From Acidobacteriota bacterium (lineage in GTDB: Bacteria > Acidobacteriota > Aminicenantia > UBA2199): a stretch of DNA of 36,756 nucleotides. Positions 1-8,472 of the stretch are shown here, in pieces; within the stretch, counting starts at the first letter, position 1; each line of letters starts with the position of its first letter. The stretch covers positions 1 through 36,756 of the forward strand of contig JALOLA010000012.1 of the NCBI GenBank assembly GCA_025456205.1, read 5' to 3'. The position numbers and the translations under genes were made by a program. A model generated the notes under the pieces. It had not been told where the DNA came from, did not search any database, and saw only the letters and a list, made by a program, of their open reading frames with translations.

Positions 1-1
1 G

Positions 2-418
2 ATGAAGCAGAAGGACCTGTTCCAGAAGACCATGGTCTCCAACTACATCTTCTACAAGGACGGCATCTACGCCCACACCGTGCTCAACGACGAGGACCTG
101 GACATCTACAAGCGCATCCTGGGCATCTTCTCCGAGCGCATCCACCCCTGCAGCCTGGTCGTCTACCTGCAGACGTCGTTCGCCGAGATGATGCAGCGCA
201 TCCACAAGCAGGGCAGCGAGTTCGAAAAGCGCGTGCCCAGCGAATACTGGCGGGAGATCTTCGAGGCCTACAATTATTATTTCTTCAACTACAAGCTGTC
301 GCCGCTGCTGGTCGTCAACGTCGAGAAGATCGACTTCAACAGCCGCAAGGACATCGACGGCCTGATCCAGGAGATCAAGAACCACAAGAAGGGGAACAGT
401 TATTATGCCCCAGCCTGA
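2..418 (+). CDS. Deoxynucleoside kinase (deoxyadenosine/deoxyguanosine kinase family), C-terminal part
   Basis: The 138 residues match the C-terminal two-thirds of bacterial deoxynucleoside kinases of the dNK family, which phosphorylate deoxynucleosides with ATP in the cytoplasm for dNTP salvage. Visible features are the VVYLQTS stretch (strand before the lid), the RIHKQGSEFEKR lid region rich in Arg/Lys, the YNYYFFNY aromatic segment and PLLVVNVEKIDF near the end. The P-loop and N-terminal substrate pocket lie upstream of the window, so the ATG at position 2 is internal and the gene is cut by the window edge. The 3' end overlaps panB by 14 nt. From memory, a dNK gene next to panBCD is a familiar order in some Deltaproteobacteria, usually with folK before it. 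Confidence 0.85.
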   Translation: MKQKDLFQKTMVSNYIFYKDGIYAHTVLNDEDLDIYKRILGIFSERIHPCSLVVYLQTSFAEMMQRIHKQGSEFEKRVPSEYWREIFEAYNYYFFNYKLSPLLVVNVEKIDFNSRKDIDGLIQEIKNHKKGNSYYAPA

Positions 419-1250
419 CCTGGAGAAGAACACGGTCCTGACCCTGGGAAAGAAAAAGGCCCGGGGCGAGAAGATCACGGCGGTCACGGCCTATGACCAT
501 CCGACCGCCCGCCTGGCCTCGGAGGCCGGGATCGACCTGATCCTGGTCGGCGATTCCCTGGGCATGGTGCTGCAGGGGCATGCCAACACCCTCAAGGTGA
601 CCATCGACGAGATCGTCTATCACACCTCCCTGGTGGCCCGGGCCGAGCCGCGCTCGCTGGTGGTCAGCGACCTGCCCTACGGGTCGTTCCACGTCAGCGT
701 CAGGCAAAGCGTGGAGAACGCCTGCCGCTGCGTCAAGGAAGGCGGCGCCGAGGCGGTCAAGCTGGAAGGCGGCCGCAAGCGCTTCAAGGTGATCGAGGCC
801 CTGCTCGACGCCGAGGTGCCGGTGCTGGCCCACCTGGGGCTGACCCCGCAGTCGGTGCATGCGCTGGGCGGCTTCAAGGTGCAGGGCAAGCTGCGGGAAA
901 AGGCGCGCGAGATCCATCGGGACGCCCTCGAACTGGAGAAGCTCGGCGTCTTCGCGGTCGTGCTCGAGTCCATCCCCCAGGAGCTGGCGCGAAAGATCAG
1001 CGCCGACCTGCGCATCCCCACCATCGGCATCGGGGCCGGCAGCGGCTGCGACGGCCAGATCCTGGTCTTCCACGACCTGGTGGGCTTCACCGACCTCTAC
1101 ATGCCCAAGTTCGTGCGCAAGTACGCCGACACCCGCTCCAGCTGGCTCAGCGCCCTGCAGCGCTATGTCAGCGACGTTCAGGACGGCAGCTTCCCCAGCG
1201 CCGCCGAAAGCTACCACCTGGGCCAGGACATCGACGAGTTCCTGAAATGA
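405..1250 (+). CDS. panB: 3-methyl-2-oxobutanoate hydroxymethyltransferase (ketopantoate hydroxymethyltransferase)
   Basis: PanB transfers a hydroxymethyl group from 5,10-methylene-THF to 2-oxoisovalerate to give ketopantoate, the first committed step of pantothenate synthesis. The 281-aa length is close to the usual 260-280. Recognisable blocks are TAYDHPTARLASEAGID and LVGDSLGMVLQGH near the N-terminus (metal-binding Asp in GDS), EAVKLEGG in the middle (substrate Lys/Glu region), AHLGLTPQS, and ESIP followed by IPTIGIGAGSGCDGQ in the C-terminal half. The ATG at 405 lies inside the end of the upstream kinase gene. The stop overlaps the panC start as ATGA, so translational coupling within a panB-panC-panD operon is likely. 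Confidence 0.97.
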   Translation: MPQPDLEKNTVLTLGKKKARGEKITAVTAYDHPTARLASEAGIDLILVGDSLGMVLQGHANTLKVTIDEIVYHTSLVARAEPRSLVVSDLPYGSFHVSVRQSVENACRCVKEGGAEAVKLEGGRKRFKVIEALLDAEVPVLAHLGLTPQSVHALGGFKVQGKLREKAREIHRDALELEKLGVFAVVLESIPQELARKISADLRIPTIGIGAGSGCDGQILVFHDLVGFTDLYMPKFVRKYADTRSSWLSALQRYVSDVQDGSFPSAAESYHLGQDIDEFLK

Positions 1251-2098
1251 GGACCTGCCCGACCATCGCCAGCCTGGGCCGGGCCCTGTCCGCCGGCGCG
1301 GGCCGGAAGGTCGGCTTCGTCCCCACCATGGGCTTCCTGCACGAGGGACACCTCAGCCTGGTGCGCCGCTGCCGGAGCGAGAACGACGTGACGGTGGTCT
1401 CCATCTACGTCAACCCGTCCCAGTTCGGCCCCGCCGAGGACCTGGGGCGCTACCCGCGCGACCTGCGCCGCGATTCGGCCCTGCTGCGGCGCGAGGGGGT
1501 GGACGTGCTGTTCACTCCCGGCGACGGGGAAATGTACCCCGGGCCCTACCGCACCTGGGTCGATGTCCGCGGGCTGGACGACAAGCTCTGCGGACGCTCG
1601 CGGCCCGGCCACTTCCGCGGCGTGGCCACCATCGTGCTCAAGCTCTTCAACCTGGTGCGGCCGCAGCGCGCCTATTTCGGCCAGAAGGACGCCCAGCAGG
1701 CGATCATCCTGCGCCAGATGGCGCGCGACCTGCACCTGGGCGTGCAGCTGCGCGTGCTGCCCATCGTCCGCGCCGCCGACGGCCTGGCCCTTTCTTCGCG
1801 CAATGTCTGCCTGTCCACCGCGGATCGGCGGGCGGCCCTGGCCCTGCCGCGCTCCCTGCAGCGCGCCGCCGCCATGATCCGCGCCGGCGCGACCGCCAGC
1901 AGTGACGTGCGCGCGGCCATGGTCGGGGAGATCGCCCGCGAGCCCTTGCTCGAGGTCGATTATATCGCCATCGTCCGCCTGCGCGACCTCGAGGAAACCG
2001 ATGTCATCGCTGCGGGCGATACGCTCATCGCCGTCGCGCTGCGGGCAGGCAAGACCCGGCTCATCGACAATCTGCTTCTAGGAGAACTGTCATGCTGA
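1247..2098 (+). CDS. panC: Pantothenate synthetase (pantoate--beta-alanine ligase)
   Basis: PanC joins pantoate and beta-alanine using ATP (via a pantoyl-adenylate). It belongs to the HIGH-type nucleotidylyl transferase superfamily. The diagnostic motifs are visible: PTMGFLHEGHLSLVRR (HxGH), IYVNPSQFGP, CGRSRPGHFRGVATIVLKLF, YFGQKDAQQ, and LALSSRNVCLS (KMSKS-equivalent region). At 283 aa it is a normal length. It starts at the ATGA overlap with panB, and its own stop overlaps panD (ATGCTGA), so the three genes are read as one tightly coupled operon supplying pantothenate for CoA. Confidence 0.97.
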   Translation: MRTCPTIASLGRALSAGAGRKVGFVPTMGFLHEGHLSLVRRCRSENDVTVVSIYVNPSQFGPAEDLGRYPRDLRRDSALLRREGVDVLFTPGDGEMYPGPYRTWVDVRGLDDKLCGRSRPGHFRGVATIVLKLFNLVRPQRAYFGQKDAQQAIILRQMARDLHLGVQLRVLPIVRAADGLALSSRNVCLSTADRRAALALPRSLQRAAAMIRAGATASSDVRAAMVGEIAREPLLEVDYIAIVRLRDLEETDVIAAGDTLIAVALRAGKTRLIDNLLLGELSC

Positions 2099-2460
2099 TC
2101 CCATACCTGATCGCCAAGATTCACCGGGCCATTGTCACCGGCGCCGACCTGCACTACGAGGGCAGCATCGCCATCGACGAGGAGATCATGGAAAAGGCCG
2201 GCCTGCGCGTATTCCAGAAGGTCGACGTCTACAACGTGAACAACGGCGCGCGCTGGTCCACCTACGTCCTGCCCTGGCCGCGGGCGTCGCGGGGCATCGT
2301 CGTTAACGGCGCCGCCGCCCGCCTGGTGCATCCCGGCGACATGATCATCATCGCCGCCTATGCCCTGCTCGACGAGAAGGAATTGAATTCGCTGAGCGCC
2401 GTCATCCTCAACATGGGGCCGGACAACGAGATCGAGAAGATCACCCACACGAAGCTGTAA
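2092..2460 (+). CDS. panD: Aspartate 1-decarboxylase precursor (pyruvoyl enzyme)
   Basis: PanD decarboxylates L-aspartate to beta-alanine, the second substrate of PanC. The precursor self-cleaves at Gly24-Ser25 to form the pyruvoyl cofactor; that pair is present in the motif LHYEGSIAID. The family's Tyr58 is present in NNGARWSTY, and the pyruvoyl-pocket segment NGAAARLVHPGD follows. The 122-aa length is close to the usual 115-130. The ATG at 2092 overlaps the panC stop by 7 nt. With panB and panC, the window encodes the whole route from ketoisovalerate to pantothenate except ketopantoate reductase (panE or ilvC), which must lie elsewhere. Confidence 0.97.
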   Translation: MLIPYLIAKIHRAIVTGADLHYEGSIAIDEEIMEKAGLRVFQKVDVYNVNNGARWSTYVLPWPRASRGIVVNGAAARLVHPGDMIIIAAYALLDEKELNSLSAVILNMGPDNEIEKITHTKL

Positions 2461-2493
2461 GGACCGCGGCCGCCTCCGCGCGAAGGAACCACC

Positions 2494-3474
2494 ATGAAGA
2501 AAGTCCTCGGTTTGGGCAACGCCCTGGTCGACATCCTGGTCCGCGTCGACGAGAGCCTGCTGCATCGCCTCGATCTTCCCAAGAGCTGCATGACCCTGGT
2601 GAGCGCCGGCCAGGTCAACGCCATCCTGCAGAAGCTCGACGGGCTGCTGCTGCAGGAAACATGCGGCGGCTCGGCGGCCAACACCATCAGCGGCCTGGCG
2701 CGCCTGGGGATCCCCACCGGCTATATCGGCAAGATCGGCCACGATCCCTACGGCGAGTTCTTCGCCGGCGAGATGAAGCGCCATGGCACCGAGGCGCGCA
2801 TGTTCTTCGGCACCTCGCAGACGGGGCGGGCGCTGGGCCTGATCACTCCCGACTCCGAGCGCACCTTCGCCACCTTTCTGGGGGCAGCGGTGGAACTCGA
2901 CGCCCTGGACCTTTCCCCGGAGCTTTTCCGCGGCTGCGATTATTTCCATATCGAAGGCTACATGGTCCAGAACCACGCCCTGACCCGGGAGGCCCTGCGC
3001 CTGGCCAAGGAGGCCGGGCTCGAGGTTTCGCTGGACCTGGCCAGTCACAATGTGGTGCGCGAGAACCTCGATTTCCTGCGCGAGATGGTCGGCCGCTATG
3101 TCGACATCGTGTTCGCCAACGAGGACGAGTCGATGGCCTTCAGCGGCTGCCATTCGCCCGCCGATGCCCTGGTCACCATCTCCCCGCAATGCCGCATTGC
3201 CGTGGTCAAGCTCGGCAAGAAGGGATCGTTGGTCAGGCAGCGTGACGAGGAGCACCAGGTCGGATGCATCGAAGCCCGGGCCATCGACACCACCGGCGCC
3301 GGCGACCTCTATGCCGCCGGCTTCCTTTACGGACTGATCCACGGCTACTCCCTGGCCATCTGCGGCCGGATCGGTTCCCTGCTCTCGGGAAAGGTAGTGG
3401 AAGTGGTGGGCGCCAAGCTGGATGAGGCGCATTGGCTCGAGGTCGAAGCCGCCCTGCCGGGGATAATTTCCTGA
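2494..3474 (+). CDS. PfkB-family carbohydrate/nucleoside kinase, adenosine kinase-like
   Basis: A 326-aa ribokinase-superfamily enzyme. N-terminal GLGNALVDILVRVDE and the GGSAANT substrate-binding signature (first PfkB motif) are followed by the C-terminal signature DTTGAGDLYAAGFLYG, which holds the catalytic Asp and the anion hole. The N-terminal pattern and C-terminal VVEVVGAKL resemble bacterial adenosine kinase-like PfkB proteins rather than fructokinases, but sequence reading alone cannot fix the substrate. Adenosine is plausible because ahcY and metK in the same window generate it, though they are 16 kb away. The ATG is preceded by GAAGGA about 6 nt upstream. The 33-nt gap from panD allows co-transcription with the pan genes. 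Confidence 0.85.
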   Translation: MKKVLGLGNALVDILVRVDESLLHRLDLPKSCMTLVSAGQVNAILQKLDGLLLQETCGGSAANTISGLARLGIPTGYIGKIGHDPYGEFFAGEMKRHGTEARMFFGTSQTGRALGLITPDSERTFATFLGAAVELDALDLSPELFRGCDYFHIEGYMVQNHALTREALRLAKEAGLEVSLDLASHNVVRENLDFLREMVGRYVDIVFANEDESMAFSGCHSPADALVTISPQCRIAVVKLGKKGSLVRQRDEEHQVGCIEARAIDTTGAGDLYAAGFLYGLIHGYSLAICGRIGSLLSGKVVEVVGAKLDEAHWLEVEAALPGIIS

Positions 3475-3484
3475 ACTTTAATGG

Positions 3485-3667
3485 CCCCAGCCTTGCTGGG
3501 GATGGGGGTTGAGTTGAAAAAAAGGAAAGAAATTGCCGGATTCCTGGAAGGCAACATGACACTCACCCCCCCGCCCCCTCTCTTCAAAAGAGAGGGGGAG
3601 ATGGGTCCAATTTTCATGCGCCTCCTTCTCTTCACAAGAGAAGGGGGATGGGGGTTGAGTTGAAAAA
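3485..3667. repeat. Cluster of three small palindromic repeats with a duplicated 24-bp flank
   Basis: Three hairpins follow the kinase stop: CCCCAGC/GCTGGGG at 3485-3501 (loop 3), CCCCCTCTCTT/AAGAGAGGGGG at 3574-3598 (loop 3), and CCTTCTCTT/AAGAGAAGG at 3624-3644 (loop 3). The first and third are followed by an identical 24-bp sequence (3498-3521 and 3644-3667) that begins GGGGATGGGGG and ends in TTGAAAAA. The left side of the middle hairpin carries a related inverted copy (ACTCACCCCC at 3561). This looks like a dispersed REP-like palindromic element present in more than one copy. The hairpins could also terminate transcription after the kinase gene, though no clean T-tract follows. Confidence 0.8.
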
Positions 3668-4100
3668 CAGAAATGAAACCGCCGCGGCCATGGTGGCCGG
3701 AAAATGGAACTGCGCCCAGGCGGTACTAGGCGTATTCTGCGACGATCTGGGGCTCCACCGGGAGACCGCCATGAAAATCGCCTCGGGCTTCGGCGCCGGC
3801 ATGGCACACCGCCAGGAGGTATGCGGAGCCGTCAGCGGCGCCATCATGGCCATCGGGCTGAAGCACGGCCAGGCCCGCGAGGACGAGAAGGATGCCAAGG
3901 AAAAGGCGTATCGGCTGAGCCGGGAGCTGCTGGACCGCTTCCAGGCGGAATTCGGCTCCTGCCTGTGCCGGGAACTGCTCCCGGGCATCGACCTGGGCAC
4001 AGCGGCCGGTCATCAGCGCTACAAAGCGGAAAGTTGTTCGGAAAAAGTATGCCAACCCTGCGTGCGCTTCGCCGTGCGCATTCTAGAGGAAATCCTGTAA
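3648..4100 (+). CDS. C_GCAxxG_C_C family protein (putative redox/metal protein)
   Basis: A 150-aa protein of the C_GCAxxG_C_C family, typically 130-150 aa. It shows GKWNCAQAV (first Cys), ASGFGAGMAHRQEVCGAVSGAIMAIG (family-defining CGAxxG), SCLCRELL and a C-terminal CSEKVCQPC cluster. The conserved cysteines suggest metal or redox-cofactor binding; the biochemical function of the family is not established as far as I know. The ATG at 3648 lies inside the third copy of the palindromic repeat, whose GAAGGGGG would act as ribosome-binding site. TTG at 3660 and ATG at 3690 are alternatives, but the ATG at 3690 would remove the residues before the first conserved Cys block that normally belong to the family. 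Confidence 0.8.
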   Translation: MGVELKNRNETAAAMVAGKWNCAQAVLGVFCDDLGLHRETAMKIASGFGAGMAHRQEVCGAVSGAIMAIGLKHGQAREDEKDAKEKAYRLSRELLDRFQAEFGSCLCRELLPGIDLGTAAGHQRYKAESCSEKVCQPCVRFAVRILEEIL

Positions 4101-4185
4101 AAGCGGACCCGCACTGGGGAGGACAGGCATGAAAGCAACAGCGCGGCTGAAACCATTCGCCGGGATTCTGCGTTCTAATGAATGT

Positions 4186-4202
4186 TACAATAATAAAGGA
4201 GG
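4186..4202 (+). promoter_or_regulatory. Ribosome-binding site and possible extended -10 before the S9 peptidase
   Basis: AAGGAGG at 4196-4202 sits 6 nt before the ATG at 4209, a strong Shine-Dalgarno that fixes the start. TGTTACAAT (TG at 4183-4184, TACAAT at 4186-4191) resembles an extended -10, but a start site 7 nt downstream would leave the ribosome-binding site at the very 5' end of the RNA, and no good -35 is visible. The promoter part is therefore tentative. Confidence 0.4.
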
Positions 4203-4208
4203 ATACCC

Positions 4209-6167
4209 ATGCCAAAAAAAACCAAGGGCCTGATCATGGCCTGCGCGGCGGTCTTGATGGCCGTTGCCCCAGTGTTTTCCGCCACCACGGGCGATATTCC
4301 CCTGATCCCCCGTGATATTCTTTTCGGCAACCCGGTCAAGGCCTCGCCGCGCCTCTCGCCCTGCGGCATGCGCCTGGCCTACCTGGCGCCGTCGGACAAA
4401 GGCGTGCTCAATGTCTGGGTGCGCACCATCGGCAAGGAAGACGACGCCCAGGTGACCAACGACACCCACCGCGGCATCCGCATCCACTTCTGGGCCGAGG
4501 ACGGCAAGCGCCTCTTCTACCTCCAGGACCTGGGCGGCGACGAGAACTTCCATGTGTACTCGGTCGACCTGGCAACGAAGGTCGTGCGCGACCTGACGCC
4601 TTTTCAGGGCGTGCGTGCCAGCAACATCATGCTGGACAAGAAGTTCCCCGGCCAGATGCTGGTGGGGCTCAACCTGCGCGACCGCCGCGTCTTCGACATG
4701 TACCGCGTCGACCTGAACAGCGGCGCCATCACCCTGGACACCGAGAACCCGGGAGATGTGCTGGGCTGGGTCACCGACCCCGACTTCCAGATCCGTGCCT
4801 GCCAGGCGCAAAATCCCCAAGACGCCTCGAACATCACGCGCGTGCGCGACAGCCGCGACGCCCCCTGGCGCGACCTGGTCATCCTGCCCTTCGGCGAGAA
4901 CGGCGGCGTCATCGACTTCTGCGCCGACGGCAAGTCGCTCTACTTCCAGACATCGATCGGGGCCGACACGGCGCGCCTGGTGCGCATCGATGCCGTTACG
5001 GGCAAGGAGCTCGAGACCATCGCCCGCGACCCGAAATCCGACCTCGCCGGCGCCTTCGTGCATCCCGACACGAAAAAAGTGCAGGCCGTGGCCTTCAGCT
5101 ACCTAAAGAACGAGTGGCGGGTGCTGGATCCCTCGATCAAGGAGGATTTTGCCGCACTGGCCAAGCTCGGCCGTGGCGAGTTCTACCCCGGCGGCCGCGA
5201 CCGCGCCGACACGAAGTGGCTGGTCACCTATCAGGTCGACGATGGCCCGGTGGCCTGGTACGCCTATGACCGCGCCAGCAAAAAGGCCGAGTTGCTCTTC
5301 TTCAACCAGCCCGACCTGGCCAAGTACAAGCTGGCCAGGATGGAACCGGTGGTCATCAAGGCCCGTGACGGCTTCCAGTTGGTAAGCTACCTGACCCTGC
5401 CGGTCGGTTCGCAGGGCAAGAATCTGCCGCTGGTGCTCAATGTCCACGGCGGGCCCTGGGCACGCGACGGCTGGGGCTACGATCCCGAGGCGCAGTGGCT
5501 CGCCAATCGCGGCTATGCCACCCTGCAGGTCAACTTCCGCGGCTCCACCGGCTTCGGCAAGAAGTTCCTCAACGCCGGCAACGGCCAGTGGGGGGTGGGC
5601 ACGATGCAGCATGACCTGACCGATGCCGTGCGCTGGGCCATCAAGCAGGGGATCGCCGACCCGAAGCGCGTCTGTATCTACGGCGGCTCCTACGGCGGCT
5701 ATGCCACCCTGGCCGGCCTGGTGTTCACTCCCGAGCTCTATTCCTGCGGCGTCGATATCGTCGGCCCATCCAACATCAAGACCCTGATGGCGTCGATCCC
5801 CCCCTACTGGGCGCCCATGAAAAAGCAGATGATCCTGCGCATCGGCGACATCGAGAATGACGAGGCCTTCAACAAGAAGATCTCGCCCCTGTTCCACGCC
5901 GACAATATCCGCGTGCCGCTGATCGTGGCCCAGGGGGCCAATGACCCGCGCGTCAACATCCGCGAGGCCGACCAGATCGTCAAGGCCATGCGCGACAAGA
6001 ACCTGCCGGTGACCTACGTGGTCTACACCGACGAGGGGCACGGCTTTGCCAGGCCCAACAACCGCCTCGATTTCTACGGCCGCGTCGACGAGTTCCTGGC
6101 CAAGCACCTGGGCGGCCGCTCCGAGCCCTGGCAGAAGATCGAGGGCACGTCGGCCGAGGTGCGCTGA
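4209..6167 (+). CDS. Secreted S9-family prolyl oligopeptidase/acylaminoacyl peptidase-like serine peptidase
   Basis: A 652-aa protein with a Sec signal peptide (positive MPKKTK, hydrophobic core, AFS-type site near residue 25-28 in VAPVFSATTG). Residues about 40-390 form a beta-propeller-like region with repeated SPCGMRLAYLAP / WAEDGKRLFYLQD type blades. The C-terminal alpha/beta hydrolase domain has VHGGPWARDGWGYDP (oxyanion region), YGGSYGGYA with catalytic Ser494, GANDPRVN with the Asp, and DEGHGFARP with the His. The family cleaves short peptides, often after proline or removing acylated residues. The convergent S46 dipeptidyl peptidase next door points to extracytoplasmic peptide degradation. 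It is terminated by the hairpin at 6208. Confidence 0.93.
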   Translation: MPKKTKGLIMACAAVLMAVAPVFSATTGDIPLIPRDILFGNPVKASPRLSPCGMRLAYLAPSDKGVLNVWVRTIGKEDDAQVTNDTHRGIRIHFWAEDGKRLFYLQDLGGDENFHVYSVDLATKVVRDLTPFQGVRASNIMLDKKFPGQMLVGLNLRDRRVFDMYRVDLNSGAITLDTENPGDVLGWVTDPDFQIRACQAQNPQDASNITRVRDSRDAPWRDLVILPFGENGGVIDFCADGKSLYFQTSIGADTARLVRIDAVTGKELETIARDPKSDLAGAFVHPDTKKVQAVAFSYLKNEWRVLDPSIKEDFAALAKLGRGEFYPGGRDRADTKWLVTYQVDDGPVAWYAYDRASKKAELLFFNQPDLAKYKLARMEPVVIKARDGFQLVSYLTLPVGSQGKNLPLVLNVHGGPWARDGWGYDPEAQWLANRGYATLQVNFRGSTGFGKKFLNAGNGQWGVGTMQHDLTDAVRWAIKQGIADPKRVCIYGGSYGGYATLAGLVFTPELYSCGVDIVGPSNIKTLMASIPPYWAPMKKQMILRIGDIENDEAFNKKISPLFHADNIRVPLIVAQGANDPRVNIREADQIVKAMRDKNLPVTYVVYTDEGHGFARPNNRLDFYGRVDEFLAKHLGGRSEPWQKIEGTSAEVR

Positions 6168-6202
6168 GTTAGGCGGTCCTTTCTGCGATCTGTAGGGATA
6201 GA

Positions 6203-6239
6203 AAAAAGGCGGGGCGCGCGAAACGCGCCCCGCCTTTTT
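6203..6239. terminator. Bidirectional intrinsic terminator between convergent peptidase genes
   Basis: An 11-bp perfect GC stem, GGCGGGGCGCG (6208-6218) and CGCGCCCCGCC (6224-6234), with a 5-nt loop is flanked by a run of A on the left (6202-6207) and of T on the right (6235-6239). It can therefore end the plus-strand S9 gene (stop 6167) and the minus-strand S46 gene (stop at 6263). Confidence 0.93.
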
Positions 6240-6262
6240 ATTTGGGGGGAAGGGGAGGGATA

Positions 6263-8350
6263 TTACTGGCCTAGAATTTCCTGGACCAGCTTCTCGGCGC
6301 CGTAGATCTTCTTCATGGCCTCGATCATGGCCGCGCTGTGCACCGAGACGGTGCGGTTGGCCGTGTCGTCGTAGAAAAAGCGGCCGACGAAACTCTCGAC
6401 ATTGCCGTCGAAGACCAGCCCGACCACTTCGCCGGCAGCGTTGACCACGGGCGAACCCGAGTTGCCGCCGATGATGTCGCCGGTGCAGACGAAGTTCAGC
6501 GGCGTGGCCAGGTCCAGCTTGTCCCTGGCATCGGCAACGCGCTGGGGCAGGTGGAAGGGGGATTTGTTGTCGAAGCTGGCGGCCCGGTCATACAGGCCGT
6601 AGAACGTGGTCTTGTATGGAGCCAGTGTGCCGTTCATGGGATAGCCCTTGACCGCGCCGTAGGAGATGCGCAGGGTGAAGGTGGCGTCGGGGTAGGCGTT
6701 CTTGCCGTAGGCGGCAAAACGGGCCTGGCCGATCTTCTCGCCGGCCGGGCGGGTGATGCTCTCGATGTTGTCTTCCTGCCATTTCCTCATCTCGCGCACC
6801 AGCGGATCGAGCTTGCGGGCCAGGACGATGAAGCTGTCGGTGGACTTGGCCACGGCGGCTTCGCCGCCTTCGACCAGCTGCCTGCGCACGGCCGGGTCGG
6901 CCAGCTGGGTGCCGGCCAGCAGAACCTTGACAGCTTCCTCGGGCGTCTTGCCGTCGAGGCAAGCCTTGACGTAGGGGTCATCGGCGCCGAGCTCCTCCAG
7001 CATCAGCTGCAGGGAGTCGACGGCGATCGCCTCTTCCATGCCCGGATAGATGGGCGCCGGGGAGAAGAGGCGGAAGCGCAGCGAATCGAGTTCAGCCGTG
7101 TGATAGCCATCCAGGCGCTTGCCGTCGGGCTTCTGCAGCTCGGCCACCAGCTGCACGATCTGCAGCGCGATGCCGCCCAGGCGCAGGCCCGGAACACGGC
7201 GATAGGAGAGCTCCTTGATGCGCGGCTTCATCTTCTCGATGGCGCCGGCGATCTGCTCCCAGGCGCCGGCGTATTCTGCCTGCCACTGGGGGTTGGCGTC
7301 GATCATCTTGCGGAACTCAGCCTCGGCGGCGGCCTTCTTTTCCATGAAGCCGGGGGCCTTCATGCCGTCATATTCGCCGCCCGAGGCCTTCAGGCCGTTC
7401 TCGATGCCGAAGATCATGCCCGCGGCCTGGCGTGCTTCTTCCGGCCCCTTGGCGGCATACTTTTTTGCCACGGCGAGCATGCGCTTCATGGATTTCAAAC
7501 GGGTGGGGTAGGCGTACTCACGCTGGAACTGCAGCTGGGCCAGGGTCAGCAGGCGGTTGGTCGAGCCCGGGTGGCCGGGAATAAAGACCAGCTCGCCTTC
7601 GGCGGCGCCGGCGGCGCTCCACTTCAGGTAATGCGCGGCCTTGACCGGCTTGCCTTTCTCATAGGCGCGGAACAGGGCCATGTCCAGGTCGTGGCGCGGG
7701 TAGGTGAAATTGTCGGGGTCGCCGCCGTAGAACGCGGCCTGCTGCTCGGGGGCAAAGACCAGTTTGACCTCGGTGTATTTCTTGTAGCGATAGAGCCAGT
7801 ACTCGCCGCCCTGGTACAGGGAGACCACGTCGGAGCGCAGCCCGGTTTTCTTCAGGCTCAGGCGCTCGATCCCGGCGATGGCGGCCTTCTTGGCCTCCAG
7901 GGCCTTGACCGGGTCCATGCCCTTCCTGACCGCGGCCAGCACCCTGGCGGTGACGTTCTCCATGGAAATGAGGACGTTCAATTCCAGGTCGGGGCAGGGG
8001 AGCTCTTCGGCGGCCGTCGCCGCATAAAAGCCGTCATTGACGTAGTTCTTCTGCGGCGTGGAGACCTTCTGCAGCTGGCCGAGGGCCACGTGGTGGTTGG
8101 TCAGCACCAGCCCGTTGGGGCTGACGAAAGAGCCCGAACCCCCGTCGCCGACGCGCACCGAGGCGAGGCGGATGTGCTCCAGCCAGGCCGCTGTGGGCTC
8201 GAAGCCGTACTTTTCCTTGAGCTGCTGCAGGGGCATGTTGTCCAGCGTCCACATGCCTTCGTCGGCAGGGAGCGCACCCGTCAAGAGCATGATGGCGGCG
8301 GCCGCGAACAGGAAAATCCCCGGCAGCCTTCTTCCTTTGATTTTTTTCAC
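6263..8350 (-). CDS. S46-family dipeptidyl peptidase, DPP7-like
   Basis: A 695-aa periplasmic exopeptidase of family S46, which removes dipeptides from oligopeptide N-termini. The signal peptide (KKIKGRR, then hydrophobic FLFAAAAIMLL) is followed by mature DEGMWTLDNMP, the typical S46 N-terminus. Catalytic His is in LTNHHVALG (residues 83-91), Ser in GGNSGSPV. Eighteen residues after the Ser lies FDGN: Gly here marks DPP7 (hydrophobic P1), whereas DPP11 has Arg (acidic P1). Start: GTG at 8350 has AGGAGG (8357-8362) 6 nt upstream and puts the signal peptide at the N-terminus; a longer reading from ATG 8401 adds 17 residues without a ribosome-binding site. Confidence 0.95.
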   Translation of the reverse strand: MKKIKGRRLPGIFLFAAAAIMLLTGALPADEGMWTLDNMPLQQLKEKYGFEPTAAWLEHIRLASVRVGDGGSGSFVSPNGLVLTNHHVALGQLQKVSTPQKNYVNDGFYAATAAEELPCPDLELNVLISMENVTARVLAAVRKGMDPVKALEAKKAAIAGIERLSLKKTGLRSDVVSLYQGGEYWLYRYKKYTEVKLVFAPEQQAAFYGGDPDNFTYPRHDLDMALFRAYEKGKPVKAAHYLKWSAAGAAEGELVFIPGHPGSTNRLLTLAQLQFQREYAYPTRLKSMKRMLAVAKKYAAKGPEEARQAAGMIFGIENGLKASGGEYDGMKAPGFMEKKAAAEAEFRKMIDANPQWQAEYAGAWEQIAGAIEKMKPRIKELSYRRVPGLRLGGIALQIVQLVAELQKPDGKRLDGYHTAELDSLRFRLFSPAPIYPGMEEAIAVDSLQLMLEELGADDPYVKACLDGKTPEEAVKVLLAGTQLADPAVRRQLVEGGEAAVAKSTDSFIVLARKLDPLVREMRKWQEDNIESITRPAGEKIGQARFAAYGKNAYPDATFTLRISYGAVKGYPMNGTLAPYKTTFYGLYDRAASFDNKSPFHLPQRVADARDKLDLATPLNFVCTGDIIGGNSGSPVVNAAGEVVGLVFDGNVESFVGRFFYDDTANRTVSVHSAAMIEAMKKIYGAEKLVQEILGQ

Positions 8351-8356
8351 CAGTAA

Positions 8357-8362
8357 CCTCCT
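8357..8362 (-). promoter_or_regulatory. Ribosome-binding site fixing a GTG start for the S46 peptidase
   Basis: On the minus strand AGGAGG precedes GTG (8350-8348) by 6 nt. Upstream, TTGAAC and TATCAT (8378-8383) are about 19 bp apart and could be a weak promoter, but the match is poor. Confidence 0.8.
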
Positions 8363-8413
8363 ATTGATTTCGCACTTTATGATACGGGATCGCTCCCGCA
8401 ATAGTTCAAATTA

Positions 8414-8430
8414 CTGAAGGTTCGCTTCAG
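8414..8430 (-). terminator. Small hairpin downstream of the tRNA gene, possible terminator
   Basis: CTGAAG/CTTCAG arms of 6 bp with a 5-nt loop lie 43 nt past the tRNA 3' end on the minus strand and are followed only by TAATTTG rather than a T-run. This is the only terminator-like structure between the tRNA and the S46 gene. Weak. Confidence 0.3.
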
Positions 8431-8472
8431 AAGAAAAACAACTCTGCGATCGGCTTCGTTGAGGTCGAACTA

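Noticed and set aside
2461-2493. Separate promoter between panD and the PfkB kinase
   Set aside because: The 33-bp gap holds only a GAAGGA ribosome-binding site; no -10/-35 pair is visible.
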